From contig NZ_FOVN01000007.1 of assembly GCF_900115185.1 (NCBI RefSeq), positions 62,001 through 126,000 on the forward strand: 64,000 nt of DNA, written 5' to 3'. Every line of letters begins with the position of its first letter. Within the stretch, counting starts at the first letter, position 1. The notes under the pieces were generated by a model. The model ran no database searches and was not told the DNA's origin. It saw nothing but the letters and a program-made list of their open reading frames with translations. This stretch comes from Algorimicrobium echini. Its GTDB lineage: Bacteria > Bacteroidota > Bacteroidia > Flavobacteriales > Flavobacteriaceae. Position numbers and translations under genes: made by a program. This document shows positions 10,441 through 19,038 of the stretch, in pieces.

Positions 10441-12030
10441 TTAATCAAATTCAGATGTGTAATGGAATTTAATATTAGGATATTTCTGTTGCGTCATCTG
10501 AAGTGAGAACGGTGAGTCTGCTAAAAACACCAATTGATTTTGCTTGTCTTTCGCTAGAAAGCGTTGTTTAACACGTAAGAATTCTTTGTATTCTTCACTT
10601 TTTTTATCCTTAGCCTCAACCCAACAAGCTTTATGTACGTTCAAATTTTCATAGGTACATTTAGCGCCATACTCATGTTCTAATCTATATTGGATAACTT
10701 CATACTGTAAGGCACCAACTGTCCCAATTACTTTACGACCATTGAGTTCTAAAGTGAACAACTGCGCGACACCTTCATCCATGAGCTGATCGATTCCTTT
10801 GTACAATTGCTTGGATTTTAAAGGGTCGGCATTATTAATATATCTAAAGTGTTCTGGACTAAAACTAGGAACACCTTTGTAATTTATCTGTTCACCTTCG
10901 GTTAAAGTATCACCAATTTTAAAATTTCCAGTATCATGTAAACCCACAATATCGCCAGGATAAGATACATCTACAATTTCTTTCTTTTCAGCAAAGAAAG
11001 CATTTGGGCTTGAAAATTTTAATTTTTTATTGTTTCTTACATGTAAATATGGCTTATTACGTTCAAATTTTCCAGAAACAATTTTAATAAAAGCTAGACG
11101 GTCACGATGATTGGGATCCATGTTGGCGTGAATTTTAAAGACAAAACCAGTAAAATTCTTTTCATCGGGTTTTACCAAACGTTCTTCACTTTGTTTTGAT
11201 CTAGGTTTTGGAGCTATATCCACAAAACAATCCAGTAATTCACGTACTCCAAAATTATTTAAAGCAGAACCAAAAAATACAGGCTGTTGCTGTCCACTTA
11301 AATAACTATCTCTATCAAAAGCTGGATAAATCCCTTCCACTAATTCTACTTCTTCACGAAGTGTATTAGCCGCTTTTTTGCCTATTAACTCATCAATTTC
11401 GGACGATTGTAAATCAGAAATTTCTATTGTTTCTTCAATATCTTTTCGGCTATCACCACTAAATAGGTTGATATTCTTTTCCCATAAATTATAAATACCT
11501 TTAAAATCATAACCCATTCCTATAGGGAAACTCAAAGGAACCACGCTCAATCCTAATTTCTGCTCAACTTCATCTAATAAATCAAAAGCATCTTTACCTT
11601 CGCGATCCATTTTATTAATGAAAACAATCATCGGAATGTTTCGCATCCGGCAAACTTCCACTAATTTTTCAGTTTGTTCCTCCACACCTTTAGCCACATC
11701 AATAACAACAATTACGCTATCAACTGCCGTTAGAGTTCTAAATGTATCTTCTGCAAAATCCTTGTGTCCAGGCGTATCTAGAATATTAATTTTAATACCG
11801 TCATATTCAAAAGCTAAAACCGATGTTGCTACGGAAATACCACGTTGGCGTTCAATCTCCATAAAGTCACTAGTAGCACCTTTTTTTATTTTGTTACTCT
11901 TTACGGCACCTGCCTCCTGAATAGCACCACCAAATAGTAGTAATTTTTCAGTTAGGGTTGTTTTTCCGGCATCTGGGTGCGAAATAATACCAAAAGTACG
12001 ACGTCTGTTTATCTCTGATGTAAAACTCAT
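10441..12030 (-). CDS. prfC: Peptide chain release factor 3
   Basis: 529 residues from ATG 12030, the length of E. coli RF3. The translational GTPase motifs are FGIISHPDAGKTTL (P-loop), GISVATS (switch I), DTPGHKDF and NKMDREG. RF3 removes RF1/RF2 from the ribosome after termination. An in-frame start upstream at 12054 is rejected because the -7 promoter box TATCTTTGC (12051-12059) overlaps it, so the transcript should begin after it. Monocistronic on the minus strand, divergent from idi. Confidence 0.95.
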   Translation of the reverse strand: MSFTSEINRRRTFGIISHPDAGKTTLTEKLLLFGGAIQEAGAVKSNKIKKGATSDFMEIERQRGISVATSVLAFEYDGIKINILDTPGHKDFAEDTFRTLTAVDSVIVVIDVAKGVEEQTEKLVEVCRMRNIPMIVFINKMDREGKDAFDLLDEVEQKLGLSVVPLSFPIGMGYDFKGIYNLWEKNINLFSGDSRKDIEETIEISDLQSSEIDELIGKKAANTLREEVELVEGIYPAFDRDSYLSGQQQPVFFGSALNNFGVRELLDCFVDIAPKPRSKQSEERLVKPDEKNFTGFVFKIHANMDPNHRDRLAFIKIVSGKFERNKPYLHVRNNKKLKFSSPNAFFAEKKEIVDVSYPGDIVGLHDTGNFKIGDTLTEGEQINYKGVPSFSPEHFRYINNADPLKSKQLYKGIDQLMDEGVAQLFTLELNGRKVIGTVGALQYEVIQYRLEHEYGAKCTYENLNVHKACWVEAKDKKSEEYKEFLRVKQRFLAKDKQNQLVFLADSPFSLQMTQQKYPNIKFHYTSEFD

Positions 12031-12050
12031 AATCTGTTTTAAAATGGGTA

Positions 12051-12059
12051 GCAAAGATA
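12051..12059 (-). promoter_or_regulatory. Promoter -7 box for prfC
   Basis: TATCTTTGC on the minus strand matches the Bacteroidota -7 consensus TAnnTTTG. It sits 20 bases before the ATG at 12030, which sets the start of prfC there rather than at 12054. No good -33 TTTG at the usual spacing was seen. Confidence 0.7.
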
Positions 12060-12155
12060 CTATTTATAAACGCAAAATATGATACGCATTTCTGGCTTTT
12101 TAATTTTATGATAAGTTTGTCGTATTTTTAATTTTTTGATTGGTATTTTTACGGT

Positions 12156-12680
12156 ATGATTGAAGAACAAGTAATTTTAGTAAATGAAAACGATGAGCAA
12201 ATTGGGCTTATGGGCAAAATGGAAGCTCATGAAAAGGCCTTATTACATCGTGCATTCTCGGTTTTCATATTTAATGATAAAAATGAATTAATGATTCAGC
12301 AACGTGCCATGCACAAGTATCATTCGCCTGGTTTATGGACCAATACCTGCTGTAGTCATCAACGTGCTGGCGAGAGCAACATTGAAGCTGGTAAGCGTCG
12401 TCTTCAAGAAGAAATGGGGTTTGTAACCGATTTAACAGAATCAATTTCATTTATATATAAAGCACCTTTTGATAATGGTCTAACCGAGCATGAATATGAT
12501 CATATTATGATAGGCCATTTTAATGAATTGCCCAACATTAATCCTGATGAAGTTGCTGCTTGGAAATGGATGAGTTTAGATGCTGTAAAAGCTGATATGA
12601 AAACACAACCTGATTTATATACGGCTTGGTTTAAAATTATTTTCGAAAAATTCTATGAACACATAAATATTACGGGATAA
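12156..12680 (+). CDS. idi: Isopentenyl-diphosphate delta-isomerase, type I
   Basis: 174 residues, the normal length for the type I Nudix-fold enzyme that interconverts isopentenyl and dimethylallyl diphosphate. Visible motifs are the active-site cysteine segment LWTNTCCSHQ near residue 65, the Nudix box GESNIEAGKRRLQEEMGF, and HEYDHIM, with metal-ligand histidines and glutamates. Its stop shares one base with the ATG of the next gene (TAATG at 12678-12682), indicating coupled translation. A box TATTTTTA ends 4 bases before the ATG. Confidence 0.95.
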   Translation: MIEEQVILVNENDEQIGLMGKMEAHEKALLHRAFSVFIFNDKNELMIQQRAMHKYHSPGLWTNTCCSHQRAGESNIEAGKRRLQEEMGFVTDLTESISFIYKAPFDNGLTEHEYDHIMIGHFNELPNINPDEVAAWKWMSLDAVKADMKTQPDLYTAWFKIIFEKFYEHINITG

Positions 12681-13090
12681 TGAAAGTTACTGTTAGTAGA
12701 AAGGCACATTTTAATGCGGCGCATCGCTTATACCGTAAAGACTGGTCTGACGAAAAAAATGACCAAATTTTTGGCAAGTGTAATAATCCAAATTTCCATG
12801 GACATAATTATGATATGATTGTTAGCGTTACGGGTGACATTGATCCAGAAACGGGATATGTTATAGATGTGAAAATTTTAAAGGATTTAATTAAAACTGA
12901 AATCGAAGATGCTTTCGATCATAAAAACTTAAATTTAGATGTTCCAGAATTTCAAAATTTAAACCCAACCGCTGAAAATATTGTCGTCGTAATTTTTAAT
13001 AAACTACGCAAACATTTGGCTAAGACTTTAGATTTAGAGGTAACGCTATATGAAACACCTCGGAATTTTGTAACCTATTCAGGCAAATAA
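12680..13090 (+). CDS. 6-pyruvoyl-tetrahydropterin synthase / QueD family protein
   Basis: 136 residues. The family zinc and active-site pattern is present: HFNAAHRLYR near residue 10, then FGKCNNPNFHGHNYDM (cysteine plus HGH), DVKILKDLI, DHKNLNLDVP, and the late glutamate in VTLYETPRN. Members make either 6-pyruvoyl-tetrahydropterin or 6-carboxy-tetrahydropterin for queuosine. No other que gene is in the window, so the exact reaction is undecided. It overlaps idi by one base and is directly followed by manA, suggesting one mRNA. Confidence 0.88.
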   Translation: MKVTVSRKAHFNAAHRLYRKDWSDEKNDQIFGKCNNPNFHGHNYDMIVSVTGDIDPETGYVIDVKILKDLIKTEIEDAFDHKNLNLDVPEFQNLNPTAENIVVVIFNKLRKHLAKTLDLEVTLYETPRNFVTYSGK

Positions 13091-14062
13091 ATGAAAAGTC
13101 CGCTATATCCTATTAAATTTACACCTATTTTGAAAGATAAAATTTGGGGAGGTGAAAAATTGAAAACAATTCTCAATAAGCCCTCAACGCTAAAAAATAT
13201 TGGTGAAAGTTGGGAAATTAGCGATGTGGAAGGTGATACTTCTATTGTAGCAAATGGCAGCTTAGAGGGGCAATCCTTAAAGCATATATTAAGTACCTAT
13301 CAAGCTGATTTAATTGGAAATAAAAACTACAAACAATTTGCCAATACCTTTCCATTGCTCATCAAATTTATAGATGCTAAACACGATTTATCCATTCAGT
13401 TACACCCCAATAATGCATTAGCTGCCAAACGTCACAACTCTTTTGGGAAAACCGAAATGTGGTATGTTATGCAAGCCGATCCAGATTCAAATTTAATTGT
13501 TGGATTTAATCAGCCCATGAGTTCAGAAATTTATTTGAAGCATTTAGAAAATAAAACACTACCTGAAATTTTAAATTTCGATACGGTTAAAACAGGAGAC
13601 ACCTATTTTATTGATGTAGGCCGTGTACATGCCATAGGAGCAGGAGTTTTGTTAGCAGAAATTCAACAAACTAGTGATATTACATATCGTGTTTACGATT
13701 GGGATCGTGTGGACAACGCCGGAAAACAACGCGAACTTCATAATGATTTGGCATTGGAGGCTTTCGATTTTAATATGCCAGATAACTTTAGAGTTAATTA
13801 TTTAAAAGCAGAAAACAAAACGAACACCATGGTAAGCTGTCCTTATTTCACTACTAATTACTTAAAACTTACCAAAACCATATCGAAAACAAATACTCAA
13901 GACTCGTTCCTTGTTTACATGTGTGTTTCAGGGCAGGTTACCGTTAAATCAAATGGGTTCAGTACGCATTTACAAACTGGCGAAACGGTTTTAGTCCCAG
14001 CAATTTTAAAGACTATTGAATTAGTAACAGATCATGCCATATTATTGGAGGTTTATGTGTGA
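13091..14062 (+). CDS. manA: Mannose-6-phosphate isomerase, class I
   Basis: 323 residues, the short type I phosphomannose isomerase found in Bacteroidota and Firmicutes. Zinc-binding and active-site segments are visible: LKDKIWGGEKL at the N-terminus, IDAKHDLSIQLHPN with its Q-x-H pair near residue 100, KTEMWYVMQADP, and GRVHAIGAGVLLAEIQQ with the later histidine. It interconverts fructose-6-phosphate and mannose-6-phosphate. The ATG follows the previous stop without a gap, so idi, the PTPS gene and manA form a likely operon without an obvious common pathway. Confidence 0.93.
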   Translation: MKSPLYPIKFTPILKDKIWGGEKLKTILNKPSTLKNIGESWEISDVEGDTSIVANGSLEGQSLKHILSTYQADLIGNKNYKQFANTFPLLIKFIDAKHDLSIQLHPNNALAAKRHNSFGKTEMWYVMQADPDSNLIVGFNQPMSSEIYLKHLENKTLPEILNFDTVKTGDTYFIDVGRVHAIGAGVLLAEIQQTSDITYRVYDWDRVDNAGKQRELHNDLALEAFDFNMPDNFRVNYLKAENKTNTMVSCPYFTTNYLKLTKTISKTNTQDSFLVYMCVSGQVTVKSNGFSTHLQTGETVLVPAILKTIELVTDHAILLEVYV

Positions 14063-14126
14063 TTTAAAGATTAATTCTTTTGTTTTAAAGCACCTATCTA
14101 AATGTCGGGAATACAATTAAATTACC

Positions 14127-14134
14127 TACTTTTG
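14127..14134 (+). promoter_or_regulatory. Promoter -7 box for the 14157 gene
   Basis: TACTTTTG matches TAnnTTTG and lies 22 bases before the ATG at 14157. Confidence 0.6.
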
Positions 14135-14156
14135 TAAAAATTTTAAAACTACTATT

Positions 14157-14426
14157 ATGGCAAATAAAAGAGACCTAAAAAAAGACATTAATTACGTGTT
14201 AGGTGATATTATAGAAGCGGTTTATGTTTGGGAATATTCAAACACTGACAAAGACACAAAAAAGAGTGAAGCAATTATTGACGAAGCAATTGCGACTTTT
14301 GATACCTTAATTGTTAAAGTTAATGATAGGAGTGTGGAAGATAAAAAAGCACACTTTAAAGCTATTAATGCAGAACTTGAAGAAAAAGGTCGTGCGTTAA
14401 TTGAAAAAATTAACAAATTAGGATAA
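14157..14426 (+). CDS. Conserved hypothetical protein
   Basis: 89 residues, mostly charged and predicted helical, with no signal peptide or membrane segment. Landmarks are MANKRDLKKDINYVLGD at the start, a repeated acidic/lysine pattern in the middle and EEKGRALIEKINKLG at the end. I recognise the general type as a small soluble protein conserved in Flavobacteriaceae, but I know no function. It has its own promoter-like box at 14127 and is followed by tRNA-Thr after 60 bases; the tRNA has a separate promoter. Confidence 0.75.
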   Translation: MANKRDLKKDINYVLGDIIEAVYVWEYSNTDKDTKKSEAIIDEAIATFDTLIVKVNDRSVEDKKAHFKAINAELEEKGRALIEKINKLG

Positions 14427-14445
14427 AAAAAATAGAAAAAAATAG

Positions 14446-14475
14446 TTGCACATGTAATTTTCAAGATTATATTTG
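14446..14475 (+). promoter_or_regulatory. Promoter of tRNA-Thr
   Basis: TTG at 14446-14448 and TATATTTG at 14468-14475 are separated by 19 bases, matching the Bacteroidota -33/-7 pair. The tRNA begins 11 bases after the -7 box. Confidence 0.75.
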
Positions 14476-14486
14476 CAGCTTCTTTT

Positions 14487-14560
14487 GCCGATGTAGCTCA
14501 GCTGGCTAGAGCAGCTGATTTGTAATCAGCAGGTCGTGGGTTCGAGTCCCTCCATCGGCT
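14487..14560 (+). tRNA. tRNA-Thr (anticodon TGT)
   Basis: 74 bases. The acceptor arms GCCGATG and CATCGGC pair perfectly and are followed by discriminator T. The D-arm contains AGCTCAGCTGGCTAGAGC. The anticodon stem CTGAT/ATCAG holds loop TTTGTAA with anticodon TGT, which reads ACA. The T-arm shows the standard GGTTCGAGTCC. CCA is not encoded and must be added. A terminator hairpin follows at 14570. Confidence 0.97.
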
Positions 14561-14569
14561 CTTAAACAA

Positions 14570-14599
14570 AAACTCCAAACTATTTCTAGTTTGGAGTTT
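14570..14599. terminator. Terminator hairpin after tRNA-Thr
   Basis: The stem AAACTCCAAACT / AGTTTGGAGTTT (12 perfect pairs, loop ATTTCT) is 10 bases after the tRNA. It is flanked by A-rich sequence on the left and T-rich on the right, so it may also serve the converging beta-barrel gene. Confidence 0.8.
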
Positions 14600-14640
14600 A
14601 TTATTTAGAATTTTGTTTTACGGCGTGTGTTTTATACTAA

Positions 14641-15210
14641 TTATACTTTTTTATTTAAAGGAATAGTAATTCCAACTGCTAGAGCGCCAGTATATTGTTG
14701 AACGGCAGGTTGAAAGTAGTAAGAGAATCCAAGATCTACATTATTATTTCGTCCCAATTCCAACCCAAATGCAAAGGGAATATGATAAATAATTCCACTT
14801 TTTTCAATATTATCATAAGCAGTAACCGTTTGAAATTTCCCAATGGATGTGCCAATGCCAATTTCAACATAAGGAGCAACCCATGGAATTGGTGCTTTTA
14901 CACGTACTTTTCCGCCCAATAAAAACGCTTGAGATTCTACACGCTCATTGATAGGTTTATTGTTCAAGTCTTTATCTGTTGCGTTTGTTAAAATAAATCC
15001 TGCATACGGTCTAAATTCAACCCATGAAGCAGCTTTTAATATAAGTTCACTTTGTATGAAGAAACCGCCAGACGCACTATTTTCAATAGTGTTATAAGGA
15101 GCACTAATGCCATAACCTATTTGAGCATTAATGGATTTCTCTTTTATAAATTGAGCTTCTACAAAATTTGAGGATATAATTAGAATAGATATAATCAGTA
15201 TTTTTTTCAT
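14641..15210 (-). CDS. Outer membrane beta-barrel protein
   Basis: 189 residues beginning with a signal peptide (MKKILIISILIISSNFVEAQF, cleavage probably after EAQ). The rest alternates hydrophobic and polar residues in strand-like segments such as NAQIGYGISAPYN, WVEFRPYAGFIL, VAPYVEIGIGTSIG and NVDLGFSYYF. It ends in a short barrel-like strand (GALAVGITIPLNKKV). This fits a small outer-membrane porin-like or OmpX/OmpW-like barrel; no ligand or partner is suggested. Single gene on the minus strand. Confidence 0.75.
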   Translation of the reverse strand: MKKILIISILIISSNFVEAQFIKEKSINAQIGYGISAPYNTIENSASGGFFIQSELILKAASWVEFRPYAGFILTNATDKDLNNKPINERVESQAFLLGGKVRVKAPIPWVAPYVEIGIGTSIGKFQTVTAYDNIEKSGIIYHIPFAFGLELGRNNNVDLGFSYYFQPAVQQYTGALAVGITIPLNKKV

Positions 15211-15577
15211 AGTGTTAAGTTGCTAATAATCGGTTTTTAGGGGTTTGTTTGGATAATAGAAAGTTATTTAAAGTTGTACTTTGTGATGTAATTGAAATCA
15301 CAATACTTATTTAACTTTAGAGTCTTTATTTGTAATTAAGAGGGCTTGATAATCATTAGGGGCATTATTTATATATTCCCAATAATTTTAGTTGAAATCA
15401 ATTTTACTTGTTGTAATTGAACCGAGTCAAGTTTTTAGTTATTTAATAATTGAAAAAGGCGCTAATAGTTGAAGAATTAATTCAATTATTTTTTGTGAGT
15501 TTTACGTGTATCTAGTGGTTAAGTTTGGCTTTTGCTATTTCTCTGTTTTGGTTGTAATAATGCTGACATTTTTATTA
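15211..15577. other. Intergenic stretch with no recognised feature
   Basis: 367 bases of AT-rich sequence between two minus-strand genes. A reading frame rich in hydrophobic codons runs through the right end on the plus strand but overlaps the next gene and lacks a convincing start. No terminator, RNA or repeat was recognised. Confidence 0.5.
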
Positions 15578-16273
15578 CTAATTACTCTTTCGATCCTTGA
15601 TATAAGCATCCAATTCCTTACCGTATTTAGAAGCTTTGATTTCTGGTGTTAAAGCATTATTAATTGTGTCTAACCATTTTGTTTGTGCATCATAAATTTC
15701 AGTTAAGGCTACATAGGGTGCTACTTCACTGTCTTTGTTTTGTATGGCAAAATTTACGGTATATAAATACTTGCTTTTTAGAAGATTTTGATACGCTTTC
15801 ATATTATCGGCAACAAGTGTTGAGTCATTTTGGCTTTTAGCATCTATTTCAGCTTTAATTAACTCCAGATTTTTATCATTATAACGATCCATCATTTTTA
15901 AATAGTTTTCAAAAATGACTTGTTGCTTGGATCCTTTTATTTCTGGATTTAATTCAAAGTTTTTTAACGTTGTATTTATCTCAGTTACACCTTTATCTGC
16001 AAAAAAGGAAATTTTGCCGTAAGCATCTTTATTGGTTTTGTTTAAATGCAGAAAAAACACTTCAGGAGATTCTAATTCCGCATGAAGCTCGAAATTGGAA
16101 TTACCATTTATGGTTAATGAGTCGACCGTAATTAGGGTAGAGTCCTGGATTTTCTGTAGGTAGAGTGTGCCCTTTTTTAAATCTTTTACGGTGCCTTTAA
16201 CGGTTAAATCATGTTGGTCTTTTCCACATGAGACTAGTAGAAAAAGAGCGAATACTATGAATGAATATTTCAT
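15578..16273 (-). CDS. DUF4369 domain-containing lipoprotein
   Basis: 231 residues from ATG 16273; an upstream in-frame TTG (16300) would disrupt the signal. The lipoprotein signal MKYSFIVFALFLLVSCGK has lipobox LVSC. The next segment, DLTVKGTVKDLKKGTLYLQKI, is the typical start of DUF4369, a small beta domain found in Bacteroidota exported proteins, often in front of thioredoxin-like domains. Here no thioredoxin CxxC follows; the C-terminal part is helical. Likely anchored in the outer or inner membrane facing the periplasm. Function unknown. Confidence 0.82.
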   Translation of the reverse strand: MKYSFIVFALFLLVSCGKDQHDLTVKGTVKDLKKGTLYLQKIQDSTLITVDSLTINGNSNFELHAELESPEVFFLHLNKTNKDAYGKISFFADKGVTEINTTLKNFELNPEIKGSKQQVIFENYLKMMDRYNDKNLELIKAEIDAKSQNDSTLVADNMKAYQNLLKSKYLYTVNFAIQNKDSEVAPYVALTEIYDAQTKWLDTINNALTPEIKASKYGKELDAYIKDRKSN

Positions 16274-16325
16274 TGTTTTATTTTGAATTTTAGGGCGCAA
16301 ATATCTTATAATTATTTTTTAAATA

Positions 16326-17633
16326 CTAACCAACCGCTGCTAATCGCATTAAAATTGTGCAACCAATTGCAGCAATGGTTCCTATAGCGTAACCAAATAC
16401 GGCAAGTAAGACGCCAACTGTAGCTAATGATGGGTGAAAAGCAGATGCTACAATAGGAGCTGAGGCGGCACCACCAACATTGGCTTGACTTCCAACAGCT
16501 AAAAAGAAATAAGGTGCTCTAATAATTTTAGCTACAATAATCAGTAATACGGCATGGATACTCATCCAAATTAAACCAACAGCAATTAGTCCTGGATTAT
16601 CAAAAATTGATGCCAAATCTATTTTCATACCAATAGAAGCTACTAGAATATATATAAATACAGACCCATATTTACTAGCTCCAGCACCTTCGTAATTTTT
16701 AGCTTTTGTAAAAGACAGCAAAATGGCAATTAAAGTAGCAATACTAATCATCCAGAAGAATTGCGAATCTAAAAATGTAAAGGTGTTTCGTAGTGTTTTG
16801 GATTCGATACCGCCTACCACATCAGTGAAAAATGGAGCTAAAAAATTTGCACCAATATGAGCTATACTTACTGTACCAAAAGCAATGGCTACAATAATCA
16901 TGATATCTGTTAAAGTGGGATTGCGAGTCACACTTTTTGAAAACGATGTGACTTTGTCTTTTAATGCTTCAATAGCTGAATTATCAGCACGTAACCATCT
17001 ATCAATAGCTTTGGAGCGCCCAATACCTATTAAAATTACAGCCATCCATATGTTAGCAACTACGATATCAACAAATACCATTTTCCCATATTCAGATTGG
17101 TTGTATTGATATATTTCTAACATAGCAGTTTGGTTGGCGCCACCACCTATCCAGCTTCCTGCAAGTGTTGATAAGCCTCTCCAAACTGCATCAGGTCCAG
17201 CACCACCAACAGTTTCAGGTGATACCAAAGAAATGAGAAGAATAGCAATAGGCCCACCAATTACAATACCCAATGTTCCTGTTAAAAACATGACTAATGC
17301 CTTCCAGCCTAAATTAAAGACGGCCTTTAAATCGATGCTTAAAGTCATTAATACCAAGGCTGCTGGTAGTAAATACCGACTTGCCATATAATATAAACTG
17401 GTACTTTCTTTGGTTATTTCGCCAGCTTCGTTTATGGTTTCCCACTCTGGAGCAATTAGCCCAGTGGTAGTTAATACAGCAGGTAACATATATGCCATAA
17501 ATAAACCTGGAACTATTTTGTAGAATTTAGGCCAAAAACCTGTTTTTATGGATTCCGTATAAAAAATGAATCCGAGTGTGAGCATTAAAAGTCCAAAAAC
17601 AATGGTATCATTCGTAAAAAGTGGTTCTTGCAT
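16326..17633 (-). CDS. DUF819 family membrane protein
   Basis: 435 residues with about eleven hydrophobic segments and no signal peptide. Glycine-rich helices such as GGAGPDAVWRGLSTLAGSWIGGGANQ and GSQANVGGAASAPIVASAF are the recognisable repeats of the DUF819 family, which resembles anion/sodium transporters with inverted repeats. Substrate unknown. The start at ATG 17633 is followed by NDTIVFGLLMLTLGF as the first membrane helix. The gene stands between the DUF4369 lipoprotein and the RHH gene, all on the minus strand. Confidence 0.87.
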   Translation of the reverse strand: MQEPLFTNDTIVFGLLMLTLGFIFYTESIKTGFWPKFYKIVPGLFMAYMLPAVLTTTGLIAPEWETINEAGEITKESTSLYYMASRYLLPAALVLMTLSIDLKAVFNLGWKALVMFLTGTLGIVIGGPIAILLISLVSPETVGGAGPDAVWRGLSTLAGSWIGGGANQTAMLEIYQYNQSEYGKMVFVDIVVANIWMAVILIGIGRSKAIDRWLRADNSAIEALKDKVTSFSKSVTRNPTLTDIMIIVAIAFGTVSIAHIGANFLAPFFTDVVGGIESKTLRNTFTFLDSQFFWMISIATLIAILLSFTKAKNYEGAGASKYGSVFIYILVASIGMKIDLASIFDNPGLIAVGLIWMSIHAVLLIIVAKIIRAPYFFLAVGSQANVGGAASAPIVASAFHPSLATVGVLLAVFGYAIGTIAAIGCTILMRLAAVG

Positions 17634-17688
17634 GGTTGGTTATTTTAAGCTGCAAAATACCAAAATAAACGGGTTAAAAAAAGCAACT

Positions 17689-17874
17689 TTAAGAGTCGCT
17701 TTTATTTGGTGTGTTTTTTTTCGATTTAGGTAACCTATTATTTTCTTTTAAGCACTGCTTTAGCATCCATTCAATTTGGCCATTGGTACTCCGAAACTCA
17801 TCAGAAGCCCATTTTTCAACGGCTTTGAGCATCTCTTCATTCATTCGTAATGCAAAAGCTTTCTTTTTGGACAT
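17689..17874 (-). CDS. Arc-type ribbon-helix-helix protein
   Basis: 61 residues. The first 45 form a ribbon-helix-helix fold: strand KKKAFALRM, helix NEEMLKAVEKWASDEF, then RSTNGQIEWMLKQCLKEN. The C-terminal tail is basic and probably disordered. Arc-like proteins bind DNA as dimers, but the strong conservation of the KWASDEFRSTNGQIE segment in this lineage and the missing toxin partner argue against a simple antitoxin. The start codon is one base after the hydrolase stop, so it is the last gene of the SPFH-DUF4177-hydrolase operon. Confidence 0.83.
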   Translation of the reverse strand: MSKKKAFALRMNEEMLKAVEKWASDEFRSTNGQIEWMLKQCLKENNRLPKSKKNTPNKSDS

Positions 17875-17875
17875 G

Positions 17876-18811
17876 CTATTTTTTTATAAATGTTTCCAGA
17901 ATGCTAATGAGTGTTTCTGATAATGGATAATCTGGAGATTTATAGGATTTCTCATTGTCTTCATCCTCATTTATGTGTTTTAACACATGATTCATATTGG
18001 GAATAATTACTAATTCAGACTTTGGGTTTGCTTGATGTAAACCTTCAGCATCACTTTCAAAAACTTGCAAATCTTTATCACCATTTAAAATTAAAATCGG
18101 AATTGAGAGTTTCTTTAGTTCTTCGGAAGGATTATAACTCATCCAAGAATTAAAAAATTTTTGATTTGGTTTAACAAAAATAGCTGCTAATTCCGAATCT
18201 ACGTTTTCTATACTTCCCGTTTCTCGTAATTCTTTAAAATGTGCTTCTGCTTTTCGGCCTAATGTGTCATTTTGAATTTTTAATTGTTTGGTCATGATTA
18301 CATCAATAGGTTCCGCTGGTCCAGCTAACGAAACATATTTATCTACGTAATCTGTGGTAGCCAACATAGCTACCAAAGAACCTTGACTATGGCCAATAAG
18401 TGTGATGCTTGAAAATCGATTATCATCTTTAAAATTATTGATGGCTATTTTAGCATCATCAGCAAAGCGAATAAAATCTAGATCTTTCATCATGAATCGT
18501 AAATTCAACCAATTGGCTGATCGTTTATCATATCGATAAAAAGCAATGTCCCGTTGATTTAAGCTGTCGGCTAACTGTTTGATATAGTTGGCATTTGCCA
18601 AACCTAATTGGTTTCCATTTCGGTCCACGTTTCCAGAGCCATGAATAAAAATAACTAATGGTTGCTGTTTTAGTTCTTTATTATAGGTTAAAGTGCCAGG
18701 AAGAATGATGCTATCGTTTTTTAGCATGATGTCTTCCGAAGCAATTGTTTTTTGCGCTATAATTAATTGGCTAGCACAAAGAAATATTAGCAATAAGTTG
18801 ATTTTTTTCAT
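17876..18811 (-). CDS. Alpha/beta hydrolase, exported
   Basis: 311 residues with a signal peptide (MKKINLLLIFLCASQLIIAQ). The alpha/beta hydrolase fold shows the oxyanion segment FIHGSGNVDRNG, the nucleophile elbow GHSQGSL near residue 140 (serine present), the acid LNGDKDLQV, and the histidine in MNHVLKH. It probably cleaves an ester or similar bond in the periplasm; substrate unknown. The ATG is two bases after the DUF4177 stop. A paralogue at 20133-21056 shares the layout but lacks the serine. Confidence 0.88.
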   Translation of the reverse strand: MKKINLLLIFLCASQLIIAQKTIASEDIMLKNDSIILPGTLTYNKELKQQPLVIFIHGSGNVDRNGNQLGLANANYIKQLADSLNQRDIAFYRYDKRSANWLNLRFMMKDLDFIRFADDAKIAINNFKDDNRFSSITLIGHSQGSLVAMLATTDYVDKYVSLAGPAEPIDVIMTKQLKIQNDTLGRKAEAHFKELRETGSIENVDSELAAIFVKPNQKFFNSWMSYNPSEELKKLSIPILILNGDKDLQVFESDAEGLHQANPKSELVIIPNMNHVLKHINEDEDNEKSYKSPDYPLSETLISILETFIKK

Positions 18812-18813
18812 AA

Positions 18814-18972
18814 TTATCGGTTTTTATCACGTTCAAAAACAACACTCGTATAATTTTGAGCTATGTGGATTACACGCCAACCCTCACGACCATATTGGTT
18901 AATTAGGTCTTCAAAACTTTGCATGCGGTTGCGCCAACCTAACCGTGGCACTTCAACTTTGTATTCTTTCAT
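18814..18972 (-). CDS. DUF4177 domain-containing small protein
   Basis: 52 residues, read from ATG 18972 to TAA 18814-18816. The sequence has the DUF4177 pattern: MKEYKVEVPRLGW at the start, then LINQYGREGWRVIHIAQNY, ending VVFERDK. DUF4177 is a small beta-alpha-beta domain of unknown role. It sits between the SPFH gene (66 bases upstream) and the hydrolase gene (2 bases downstream), so it belongs to this operon. Short length makes it easy to miss in automated calls. Confidence 0.85.
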   Translation of the reverse strand: MKEYKVEVPRLGWRNRMQSFEDLINQYGREGWRVIHIAQNYTSVVFERDKNR

Positions 18973-19038
18973 AGGAATTAGAATTCTTGAGATTAACTTT
19001 TTTATGATTGAACATGCTTTTTTTAATTCAAATTGGCT

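Noticed and set aside
12031-12054. Upstream start for prfC at 12054
   Set aside because: The -7 promoter box overlaps it, and RF3 of normal length begins at 12030.
15211-15577. Hydrophobic plus-strand reading frame near 15505
   Set aside because: It lacks a convincing start and runs into the minus-strand DUF4369 gene; treated as chance.
17689-17874. Toxin-antitoxin module with the Arc-type protein as antitoxin
   Set aside because: No small toxin gene is adjacent; it is the last gene of the SPFH operon.
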